From assembly GCF_040545875.1 (NCBI RefSeq), contig NZ_JBEPMR010000010.1: a DNA stretch of 64,000 bases; one strand, 5' to 3'. The translations under genes were made by a program, and so were the position numbers. The notes under the pieces were generated by a model. It was not told the origin of the DNA. It made no database searches and saw only the letters and a program-made list of their open reading frames with translations. The DNA is from Faecalicatena_A orotica (lineage in GTDB: Bacteria > Bacillota > Clostridia > Lachnospirales > Lachnospiraceae). Each line of letters begins with the position of its first letter. Position 1 is the first letter of the stretch. Below, piece after piece: positions 24,843-34,300 of the stretch.

Positions 24843-25637
24843 TTATATAAGAAATCCCATGTACCACTGTATAATCGATTCTCCGGCAAATACTGCCGCC
24901 GCAATCCCGACACATAAAAACGGGCCAAATGCAAACTGGCCTTTCCTGTCCTTCTTCTTCGAAGCCAGTAGATAAATGCCATAAATCCCGCCTGTCAGCA
25001 CAGCCACTAAAAAAGCGACAATGACACACCGCCAGCCCAGAAACAGTCCCGCCGCAGCCATCAGCTTGATATCACCACCGCCGAAAGCCCCAGCGATAAC
25101 AAGTGCAAGAATCATCATCGGCAGACTGATTGCCAGAGCGCCAATGATTCTCGGCACAATCCCTAATTCCGGGAATAAAACTATGGACACTAAACCACAG
25201 GACAGAACCGCGATAACCAGTCCATTCGGTATCTCCAATGTATCTATATCAATAAACGAAATTGCAGTCAGGACTGCAAGCAGGACAAAAACAAGTACCG
25301 CCCGCAGAATCCCCTCCAGACTGCCATCCTCTAATTTTCCAAACCAATAAAACGAAAAAACCGCCAGACCTCCGCCAAGCACTTCGACCAGCGGATATCT
25401 CACAGATATTTTTGCTTTACAAAACCGGCATCTGCCGCCTAAAATCAGGTAACTGAACACCGGAATCATATCGTATCCATTTAAGACATGCTTACATGCA
25501 GGACAGATACTCCTGTCATTGCCAAAAGGCATCTGTGCCGGTATCCTGTAAATTAGAACATTTACGAAGGAAAACACGGACGCCCCCATAAAAAATATAA
25601 TAATATAAAAAATCCACATCACTGTTGTCATTGACAT
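24843..25637 (-). CDS. pilD: Prepilin peptidase / N-methyltransferase PilD
   Basis: A 264-residue membrane aspartyl protease (A24 family). Visible are the N-terminal 'SFVNVLIYRIP', two CxxC pairs of the methyltransferase domain ('CPACKHVL', 'CRFCKAK'), and the two catalytic aspartates in 'SFIDIDTLEIPN' and 'GGGDIKLMAA'. Presence of the cysteines argues for a bifunctional enzyme that both cleaves and methylates pilins. It is the first machinery gene after the major-pilin terminator (25673-25706), 93 nt from the upstream gene. ATG follows GGATGAG. All prepilins in the window should be its substrates. Confidence 0.93.
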   Translation of the reverse strand: MSMTTVMWIFYIIIFFMGASVFSFVNVLIYRIPAQMPFGNDRSICPACKHVLNGYDMIPVFSYLILGGRCRFCKAKISVRYPLVEVLGGGLAVFSFYWFGKLEDGSLEGILRAVLVFVLLAVLTAISFIDIDTLEIPNGLVIAVLSCGLVSIVLFPELGIVPRIIGALAISLPMMILALVIAGAFGGGDIKLMAAAGLFLGWRCVIVAFLVAVLTGGIYGIYLLASKKKDRKGQFAFGPFLCVGIAAAVFAGESIIQWYMGFLI

Positions 25638-25672
25638 TACTCATCCTGTCGTTTCATCTTAATAACTTCAAA

Positions 25673-25706
25673 AATGTCCTTTGCAGACATCGCCGCAAAG
25701 GACATT
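25673..25706 (-). terminator. Terminator between pilin genes and pilus machinery genes
   Basis: A perfect 12-bp stem (AATGTCCTTTGC / GCAAAGGACATT, 10-nt loop) is followed on the minus strand by a U run. It lies after the 145-residue gene and before pilD, so it should end most pilin transcripts and let a fraction read into the machinery genes. Confidence 0.82.
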
Positions 25707-25730
25707 GTGATTGCTCTTGCATCGTGTACG

Positions 25731-26168
25731 TTAGCCTTCAATCATGCTGTTCAATTGATACACGTTCCATGTTCCAGATTCACCATCTGTATCCTCATAT
25801 ATAACAAGACAATTATTCTCTCTATATACAAGCTTCTTTACCCGGAAGGAATTTGAATCGAATATGATGTAGTCTATCTCACCCTCACATTCGGAGAGTT
25901 CTTCCACCTCACGAATCGCATCCTCTGCAATCCCCCGGTATTTTCTGTTAATCGTAATATCGCTGGTATTCCCCTTGTAGTCATAAGCAACTACCGTGAC
26001 CGCCAGCCTCACATTCTTTGCATGGCGCAGTGCCCAGCGGGCATCGCTCTTATGTAAGTAGTGGAGTGTAACTGGGAAGATGATGGAAATTAGTATAAAG
26101 ATGATAAAAAGGATAATTGCTATATCTAATTTCACATTTGACTTCTTTTCAAGTTTCTCATCTTCCAA
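25731..26168 (-). CDS. Membrane-anchored pilin-like protein of unknown function
   Basis: A 145-residue protein with an N-terminal basic segment, one hydrophobic helix (about residues 14-36, 'LDIAIILFIIFILISIIFPV') that continues as an amphipathic helix into 'WALRHAKNVRLAVTVVAYD', and a small C-terminal domain. This is pilin-like topology, but the Gly-Phe-Thr-Leu-x-Glu cleavage motif is absent, so PilD should not process it. Start is TTG with AAGGTAAGGT upstream. It is co-transcribed with the major pilin gene (42-nt gap) and precedes the terminator. It may be an anchored accessory factor or a non-cleaved pilin mimic; no family was recognised. Confidence 0.7.
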   Translation of the reverse strand: MEDEKLEKKSNVKLDIAIILFIIFILISIIFPVTLHYLHKSDARWALRHAKNVRLAVTVVAYDYKGNTSDITINRKYRGIAEDAIREVEELSECEGEIDYIIFDSNSFRVKKLVYRENNCLVIYEDTDGESGTWNVYQLNSMIEG

Positions 26169-26210
26169 TTTTATACCTTACCTTATTTTCTAATTAATAG
26201 AACCCTACTC

Positions 26211-26633
26211 TTATGGAGCGGTGGTTGTTGTTTTCGTTATAGTGCTTTCATCCCATTTGCCATTTGCAAAGCTAATTGTATATTTTGTTCCAGCATATGT
26301 CATTGTATTAATCTTATTATTCTCATCTAATGTTGCTGATGTGATTGTACCTTGTACTTCCGACAGTTCTTTCGCATTCGCCAAATCTGTTGCTGTAAGC
26401 GTTGTTCCTGCCGTCTGTCCAACCTCATATTTCTCAGATGCAATAGTTTGAACAGCCATCTGTGCACTCCTCGCCTCCGCCAGTACTACCTTCTGATCTG
26501 CCTTCTTAATGTACCCTGTCAATGAAGGCACCAGCAGTGCAATCAGTATACCAAGGATAACCAGTACTACAATCAATTCTACCAGTGTAAAACCTTTTTT
26601 GTTTTTTCTTAACTCTTTCAATTTCTGAACCAT
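26211..26633 (-). CDS. Major type IV pilin (PilA-like)
   Basis: A 140-residue prepilin. The leader is short and basic (MVQKLKELRKNKKG), cleavage falls after Gly14, and the mature end begins 'FTLVELIVVLVILGILIALL' with Glu at position 5. The globular part is small, Thr-rich at the end (TITKTTTTAP) and has no cysteine pair, as in other Gram-positive major pilins. It has its own near-consensus promoter (26684-26712), which suggests much higher expression than the minor pilins encoded upstream on the same strand. Together with the short length this marks it as the main fibre subunit. Assignment as major rather than minor pilin is inferred. Confidence 0.88.
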   Translation of the reverse strand: MVQKLKELRKNKKGFTLVELIVVLVILGILIALLVPSLTGYIKKADQKVVLAEARSAQMAVQTIASEKYEVGQTAGTTLTATDLANAKELSEVQGTITSATLDENNKINTMTYAGTKYTISFANGKWDESTITKTTTTAP

Positions 26634-26683
26634 GAGAATCGTCTCCCTTTTCTTTAATTATAAGCTCTTGCCTATTTATTCTT

Positions 26684-26712
26684 ATTATATTTTTATTCTG
26701 AGCAAAAGTCAA
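26684..26712 (-). promoter_or_regulatory. Strong promoter of the major pilin gene
   Basis: Minus-strand TTGACT (26707-26712) and a perfect TATAAT (26684-26689) with 17-bp spacing and AT-rich flank, about 50 nt before the start codon. Confidence 0.85.
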
Positions 26713-26751
26713 GAACTAAGCCTACTTTGTCGTTTTTTGTTGAATTTGCCA

Positions 26752-26795
26752 TGCACCCCTTCAAAATGCCGTGTTTTCGGGCATTTCCTTGTGCA
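26752..26795 (-). other. Hairpin after the minor pilin operon, before the major pilin promoter
   Basis: TGCAC / GTGCA and AAATGCC / GGCATTT pair around a 9-nt loop with an internal bulge. It starts 7 nt past the stop of the 200-residue minor pilin gene. There is no U-tract on the minus strand, so it may be a processing or stabilising structure rather than a terminator. Confidence 0.4.
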
Positions 26796-26801
26796 CTTTT
26801 A

Positions 26802-27404
26802 CTATTCAACAGGCGGAAATTCATCACTTTTGAACCCGTCAGCATTTACTTTATAACATTCTATAATCTTATCACGGTCATATGTATAGCCTGTTTTTTT
26901 GTTTTCTAATTTCAAATGTACTTTAATGCATGATGTTCCGTCTTCTCTTGAAAATGAAAGTTCCTGTATACTGCTATTCATATATGCTTTATCTGTAAAA
27001 TACCAGTCTACAGCATCTTCCAGAATCTCTGTCTTATCTGCCGAGTGCACAGACTGATAATGGAGAAGAAGTTTGTTTATGTCGCCGCTTTCATCTGTCA
27101 TCATGATGACCTGATGCCCGGTCTGGTCGTCGTAAGCGATTTGTCTGCCGTCTTCACTGATGTAGACGTTTCCCGTGGCTGCCCCCAGTTCTCCGGTGAT
27201 TTTTTCAATCAGGATATCACTGACGCTTTGTGCGCGGCTCATGCCCGAGACTTTGACAAAGACATTCAAAGCAGGCGAAAGGGTTGCAACAGTCGCTGTG
27301 ACGAGAATCAGAAGCACAACAAAAGAAACAATCAGCTCTACAAGCGTTGTCCCACTCACCTGACTCTTCCATTTTCCATAGTACTTCTTGCACAGTGCCT
27401 TCAT
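26802..27404 (-). CDS. Minor pilin, PilW/GspJ-like
   Basis: A 200-residue prepilin with leader ending in Ser-Gly18 and mature start 'TTLVELIVSFVVLLILVTAT', Glu at +5. The beta-rich C-terminal domain is of the size seen in GspJ/PilW minor pilins ('RAQSVSDILIEKITGEL' after the helix also recalls that family). It is the last of four consecutive minor-pilin genes starting with the giant prepilin gene, matching the H-I-J-K type gene cluster that forms pilus tips. GAGGTGAG precedes the ATG. The exact GspJ equivalence is inferred from size and position. Confidence 0.82.
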   Translation of the reverse strand: MKALCKKYYGKWKSQVSGTTLVELIVSFVVLLILVTATVATLSPALNVFVKVSGMSRAQSVSDILIEKITGELGAATGNVYISEDGRQIAYDDQTGHQVIMMTDESGDINKLLLHYQSVHSADKTEILEDAVDWYFTDKAYMNSSIQELSFSREDGTSCIKVHLKLENKKTGYTYDRDKIIECYKVNADGFKSDEFPPVE

Positions 27405-27457
27405 CCCGTCTCACCTCTTTCCTGTTAAAGCTGCTCAAACACTGCGGGCCGGACTTT

Positions 27458-27772
27458 TTATTCTCCTGTAGGAATGAACGAATATATGTGATAGCCGTCA
27501 TTCTCGTAATCCGCTGTGTAGAATTTTAAACTTCCTGCACTTTTCCCATCAATCTCAATCGCAGCATTCTGGGGGGCGGCAGACTTTCCTTCGTCTTGGT
27601 TTAAATAGTACCCATTCAGCAGTTCATCTACTTCTGACTGGATTTTATCCGCCTTTTGAATCTGCTGCAGGGAGAATACTGTTGTTTTATAAAGCATACT
27701 CAATCCGATTAAAAGTATGGCAAATGCAACTATGATTTCTACCATAGTCATTCCCTTTTTGTCTTTTAACAT
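27458..27772 (-). CDS. Minor pilin, PilV/GspI-like
   Basis: A 104-residue prepilin: leader MLKDKKG, cleavage after Gly7, mature start 'MTMVEIIVAFAILLIGLSML' with Glu at +5. 'GMTMVEIIVAFAIL' closely resembles the GspI/PilV signature, which commonly has Met-Thr-x-x-E and an A-F-A-I-L core. The remaining globular part is small (about 75 residues). Excellent ribosome-binding site (GGGGAGG). It would join the tip complex with the GspJ-like and GspK-like proteins encoded on either side. Confidence 0.82.
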   Translation of the reverse strand: MLKDKKGMTMVEIIVAFAILLIGLSMLYKTTVFSLQQIQKADKIQSEVDELLNGYYLNQDEGKSAAPQNAAIEIDGKSAGSLKFYTADYENDGYHIYSFIPTGE

Positions 27773-27787
27773 TATGATTCCTCCCCG

Positions 27788-28339
27788 CTATAATCCCTGC
27801 CATGTGACTACCCATTTCCATGTGTCGAGATTCCATTCCTCGTCGCCTGCATCTTCAGGCTTCTTAAGCTCATATCTGGTCGTCACACTGTATTTCTGGT
27901 TATGCTGCTCACTCGTCACAATCATTACAAGCACGATTTCACCGTAATCTCCATCCATTTCCCAGTACATGACTGAACTCATATCGCCGAATTTCGTGGT
28001 TGCCAGTGAATCCAGATGTGTCGTCAGATGCCGGTAGGCGTCTTCCTTCTCATGCCCGCTTTTGCCCTGGCTGTAATATGGCCACGTATTTCCGTGTATT
28101 TCATTATAAAGATAGGTTTTTATTTCCGTGGTCTTCTCAGATGTAATTTCCTGCTCCAGCACCTGACTGTATGTAATCGCAGATATCCGGCACTGTTCTT
28201 TTGTTGCCGACTGTTGTGACTGGCTCAGCGTCTGATAGGCCATGACTGTCATTGACAACGAGAGTGCCGCGAAAACGCACAGAAGGCAGACTACCATTAT
28301 CAATGCACTTCCGTCTTGTTTTTTCTGATTTTCTTTCAT
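27788..28339 (-). CDS. Minor pilin, PilX/GspK-like, lacking Glu5
   Basis: A 183-residue protein with leader MKENQKKQDG and mature start 'SALIMVVCLLCVFAALSLSM'. The fifth mature residue is Met instead of Glu. This is the signature of GspK/PilX-type minor pilins, which cap the tip and have no subunit above them to neutralise. The region after the helix ('AYQTLSQSQQSATKEQCRIS') is also typical of PilX proteins. It lies between the giant prepilin gene and the GspI-like gene. The ATG follows GGAGGGC. Domain identity beyond the helix is not recognisable. Confidence 0.78.
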   Translation of the reverse strand: MKENQKKQDGSALIMVVCLLCVFAALSLSMTVMAYQTLSQSQQSATKEQCRISAITYSQVLEQEITSEKTTEIKTYLYNEIHGNTWPYYSQGKSGHEKEDAYRHLTTHLDSLATTKFGDMSSVMYWEMDGDYGEIVLVMIVTSEQHNQKYSVTTRYELKKPEDAGDEEWNLDTWKWVVTWQGL

Positions 28340-28375
28340 AGTCTGCCCTCCTTTCTTATTCTTTCTCCGGCTACA

Positions 28376-31300
28376 CTAATCCTCTGGTTTTTGTTCCTCA
28401 ATTTTTGTTTCCCAGTTTCCGGTTTCTTCATTCTGTTTTCTCTGCCATTTCATCTGGTTTGCATCCGTATACCGCTGTGTGTCATTTGTCAAGGCTGTAA
28501 TCGTAACTTCAGATGTAAACAGATATGCATATGGATCATTCTCGTAGTCACCTGCCACCTCATTGAACCCACCTTCTGTTGTTATATCTGGCAGAATAAT
28601 CTGGAATGTATACCAACTCTCAGCATCCTTTGTATACTGAATGAATTCTACAAAACCTTTCACTTTTGTCTCGTATTTCATTACAGATTGATTAACAATA
28701 TCATGTTCATAACCAAATACAAAGGAGTAGGTTGTCTTGACCGTTCCATTTTCCGTCTGTTCAGATTCAGCACTTATAAGGTCCTGCTCTTCCCAGTATT
28801 CCTTACCGGTCTTATCATCTATCCTCTTCTTTGACAGCGTAAAAGGGTTGTCATCCCCCTTAACCAGACGTAGATCATAATTCTTCCCGTCTTTGGTTGA
28901 AGTCAAGATCGAATATCCTTCCACGAATTCAATATCGCTCCATGTAAGCGCATTTTGCTCCACTGAAATCTCTGTATCGTCGACCATACCACCAACCATC
29001 GTTACTTTCTGGCTGCATTTCCGGAGAGTCTGTTCTTCTGTCAGCTGCACCGCATCCAGTCTCATCTTTGGAAGAGGGAACCGTTTTTCTGCGGACCATT
29101 TGGAACTGATTTCATTATCAGAAATAGTCCTCACCTTCACGCCCAGATAATAACCGGCATACTCTTTCAGCAGACCGGAATCTCTATTCAGGTTAAATGA
29201 ACTGTCTTTCAAGGAACCATTCATCACAAAATCGCCTAAGGCCGCTGTCTCTTCCTGTTGACCGGACTTCTCATACAATGCCAGTCTGATTTCATATTTT
29301 CCGGCTCCCGTCCGGTCAGGGTCTGCTGCCAGAATCCGGACTCCCTCGTCTTCGAACGCAGCAGAGTCTAAAATATCGGATGCCGATTTATCCAGGCTGA
29401 TGATATTTTCAGATGGTCCTGCCTTTCTAGTTGGGACATCAAAGGAATAACTGATTCCATCAAACGAATTTCTGTAATGTTCTGCGTCTGCCTTTACCAA
29501 TCCATTCACATAGATCTCCACGGTACATCCTGCGAATGCTTCAAGATCAATCACTGCTGAGGTATCTGAACTTTTCCATTCCGCTGTTTTCACCTTGTTC
29601 TCTTCTGCTTTGCCTTCAGTTACATCCTTCGCATAAATCACGTAGGTATCCAGATCCTTCAGCATATTCTCATCCTGATATCCCCGCCATGCTACGGAAT
29701 AACGCAATTCGTTTTTATTTGTTTCCCCGTGCTCATCTTTCTCCAGTTCCACTGACGGCTGCGTAATCTTCGAAAGCCGGAGTGTCATCTGGTAAGACTT
29801 CATGGAGCGGTTACTGAATTTAGTGATCTTATCACCGTCTTTTGTTCCCAGCCTCGTGACGGACACTTTTATTTCTGAATAGTTCCATGTGCTTCCATCC
29901 ATTTCGATCGAATGTTTTGTAGTATCTTCTGTTTTTAATTGGACTTCTTTATTCGAGCCAAACGGAATTCCTATTACCAGAACATTGTACGATCCCCCGC
30001 TGCTGCCCTCATCCCAGCTGAATGTATATATTCCTTCCTCTTCCTTATAGGACCCTGAAAGTACAGGTGCCGGCTGTCTGTCTGGTTTCTTCTTATTAGG
30101 CACTGTAAGTTCTGATGATTTCACCTGTTTTGTAAAACCATATGCAACAAGTGGACTGTAAATCACTTCGTATTTCCCATCCTCAGTCCGTTCAATAACG
30201 TATCCGCCCTTTAAGTTTCCGCTTGTGTCATAAATAGCCTTCATATTACGGACTTCTTCTGCTGTTAGGTTTCCTGCAACTTTGTCTGCATAAAACGCAA
30301 CATTGTTCTGGCTTCTCCAGGGATAACACCGCACGGTTACATTCGTCCCCGGTTCTTGTATCTCATCCGGCAGATTTGTCAATTGAATGACAGATAATCC
30401 TTCCGTCAGACGAGCCACTGCAGAGGAGACTGCCACCTGCATGTTTAAATCTGCATCATAAGCAAGCATTTCCGCACGATAGATTACCTGCGTGCCGTTC
30501 TTTTCTTTTGCCTTCAAATCATATGCAACAGATCCGGTCAGGCTGCCGCTGAAATTGCTGAATGTTATCTCTGCAGTCTCTTTATTATTTAGTTCTGTAT
30601 AGGACATCGGCCAAGTCTGCCTTGAATACTTGATGGAATTACTGTACTTTCCATCTTCATGTATGTACTCCGCATAGTTTATGACAATCGTATTCGCTCC
30701 CAGATCTTTATTATACAGAGTATCAGATTCTCCCTGTTCAGCAGTAAATGTATAGTCTATCCCTCCTACTGTTGTATGAATCACTATATTTTTTTGCACT
30801 TCCTGCGGATAATCATCTTTATTTTCCAGTACAAAACGATATCCACCTTTCTGGGCACTCTCCAACTCAAGTGCCATGTGAACCTGTGGTGTTGCCAAAA
30901 ATGGTGCTACTGGTAATTTACTTTCCCCATTCTTTTTATACAGCACCCAGTCAGAGTTGTATTCTTCTTTTCCACTCACTGCCCTTACCGACAACTGCAG
31001 ATATTTGCCATCCCAGTCATCTTCTATTGATATATTATAACTGTTTGCACCATATACCTGATAAACCTGAGTAACCGGATTCGTGCTTTCCCCTGAATCA
31101 AAAAGTTCTGCCTTCACCTCGTAATAATATGCTGACGCATCCTTGTTCCATGAGAGCTGATAGGAACCGCCTTCATCTGTTCTGTTAACGTTCGTCGGAT
31201 TATTCAGCTTTGCATTGCCATATTTTTGCTCATAATAGGCCAACAACTGGCTGTCTATAGTATTATACAGCTCCAGACGTTTCACACCTGTATCCGTCTT

Positions 31301-34300
31301 ATCATTATAAACGGAGGAAGTTGGATCCGCCCTAAGACCTGTCAGTACATTTCCTGATTTTGCATTATAAGCTGTATAAACATCCCCCTCCTTTTTCACA
31401 TATAATCTGCTGCCTTTGTCGCCCAATACCCCTATCAGTGAATTGTCGAAATAATAACTACTATTCACGCTTTTAACACTGGCTTTTGTTACCGGTGCAC
31501 TGCAGTCTGCAACTCCAAAACAATCTTTAATGACTGTATTTTCAGCACTGGTTGCTCCTACAATTCCTGACATCTTTTTCTCAGACAGTCCATAGTTCCT
31601 GCACTGTATGATATTATATTCTGCTTTGGTATTTGCCAGATTTCCAGCAATACCACCGGCCCCGGTTTCAGATGATGCCTGTATTACACCAATATTCACA
31701 CACTGATAAAAATTCATGTATATTTCCACACTAGGTACTGCTGTAGCCATTCCAATCATACCCCCGATGTCTTCTGTACCGGCAAGAACCCCCTGGTTTT
31801 TACACTGTATCATATCCAATGTCTGACCACTGTCTATCGCATAGCAGTCGCCAACCATACCGCCGACTCTGGATTGACGCGCGCTAATTCTGCCATAGTT
31901 CTCACAGTTTAAAATCGTACCGCCCTTATACTTCCAGCGCCCTATCATTCCTCCCACTGCAATCGGACCCTTTATATCACCATAATTCACGCATTCTTTC
32001 ATAACCCATGAATCGGAAAGCTGATTTTCCTGTCTTCCAACCAAACCTCCAATGCCGGAAATGTTATTGCCTGAAATATCTTTATTAACATCCGCATAGT
32101 TTACAAGCTTATCCAATGATTTTGACGAATGGTTGTACCCTATGATACCTCCAATTGCATTATCCGTGGCATGTGATGTAGCACTTACGTTCCATTCATT
32201 ACCATCTTTCCCTTTCCCGCCTGTACTGCTTTCCGCTACTAGGGCTGATGATTCGTTGACACCAACAAGACCGCCTATATTTCCCTGCGAAATAGTCAGT
32301 GAAACCGTGCCTCCCATGCATTTATTCTCCGAGACGGTTCCCTGATTGGTTCCGGCCATACCTCCTACATGCCCGTATACCTTTGCTTTGATCTCACCAG
32401 ATTTGAAGTTGCAATGGCTGATTCGGGCATCTAAACCATTCTGTCCGGCAATCCCCCCTGCACTAACAGGATCGTTTGCGGCGCCGTTAGTAGTAATCTT
32501 CACGCCCTCTGCCATACAATCCGTAATACTGTTCTCATTACTGCCTGCGATTCCACCATATCCATAAACACTTCCACCATCACCTGTAATTGTTCCCGAG
32601 TAACTATAGAAGCTGATCGTGCCCTCATTCAATCCTGTAATCCCGCCCATGTATGCAGATATCGCGGAATCCGAAGTATCCGCGTTAATATCCGCACTAA
32701 CTTTTGTATAGCCATCCCCGGCATTGCTTCCTGCGACTGTCCCCCGGTTAATTCCCGCAAGGCCTCCATAATACCCGCCTGGTACTTTTGCAGAAATAGC
32801 AACTTTTCCACCTTTTCCAACCGTACAGTTTTCAATCATCCCGTTTTCTGTATTTAACGCTGTAATTCCTCCTATCCGGCTGTTAGAGCTGCCAGAAACA
32901 GAAGTGTATGTAAGCTGGCTCACATCAGATTCTTTTATGATATGATCATTTATGGCTGCAATTCCACCAACATCATTTAACGCTGTGATTGTTCCACTTG
33001 CACTGGCAGCTGTAATCTCTCCATAATTAAGTGCCGCAATTCCCGCTGCATTTCCGTTCGAGCTGATTACATTTCCCGTACTTTTCGTAGTATTTATTCT
33101 TGCACCCTGTTCTAATATGGCTGTGATTCCGCCGGCATCTCCGGAACGTTCCGCGCGAATATCTCCGGTATTTGTACAGGAATCGACCAGACTGTCATTG
33201 ATTATCTCGCCTGCAATTCCGCCGGAATACCCCTGTGCAGCTGTTACGGATGCCCTGTTCACGGATTCCGTTATGACACCGCCCTGCTGACTCCCGACAA
33301 GACCGCCTACATACTGATCCCCCCGGACCATTGCAGAGGATTTTATGGAGCAGTTATTTAAATCCCCCTCGTTCAGTCCAATCAGGCCGCCTGCATAATT
33401 TCCTTCTGATTCAAGCCTGTATCCACTATCAAAAATATGCTCCTGTATGACTGCACCTTTGTGGTTCCATCCTGCCACGCCTCCTGCGTAATTTCCGGAT
33501 GCCTGAACTGCAAAATTGTACTGTGAATTATTCTTGCCTCTAATCGTGCCAAAGTTCTCCGCTGCCATACCGCCGACATAATCATGTCCTGTCACTGTAT
33601 TTAATATAACATTACTTGCAAGAGATCCCTCTGTATCATTGCGTCCTACGATTCCACCTACATAGTCTCTGTCACTACTTCCTACTGCGCTTACTGTACA
33701 TTCATTAACAGCCCCTTTGCACCGCTCCGCAATTCCACCCAGATAAGTCCCCTCTGAAGATATCCTCGCTGATGAATCATTTGAGCATCTCATAATCCAT
33801 GTTTTCTCTGTTACCAGACCTGTGATTCCGCCTGCGTAGGAATACGCTTTCCCATCTTCCTGTATAACGGACTCAGCAGTTACAGGTGTCTTATTCACTG
33901 CATCGACAATATATAATGCCGACCCACTCGCATTATATCCCAGTATTCCGCCGACATGAATCTGTCCTGTAATGCTTCCCAGCCTGTTTACGGTTATTAT
34001 TTTGTCACTTCCGATAAACAATTCACCAGCAGAAGCTATATCATCATATGATTTCACTTTTTCATACAGTAAGTTATAATCTGCACATGCACAAGGATCA
34101 CTACTCTCCTCTTCTGAATAGTATATCTTTGCCATATCTGCCAAATCTCCGCCGTCATTTCCGTCTACCATATTGCGGTTATACCCGACAAATCCGCCCA
34201 CAAAGGCCGTTCCGGTCACACCTCCGAGGAAATTATCTGTATTACATAACATATTCACATAAAGATTTTGCAAAGCTGAAAGATTGCCTCCCAATATACC

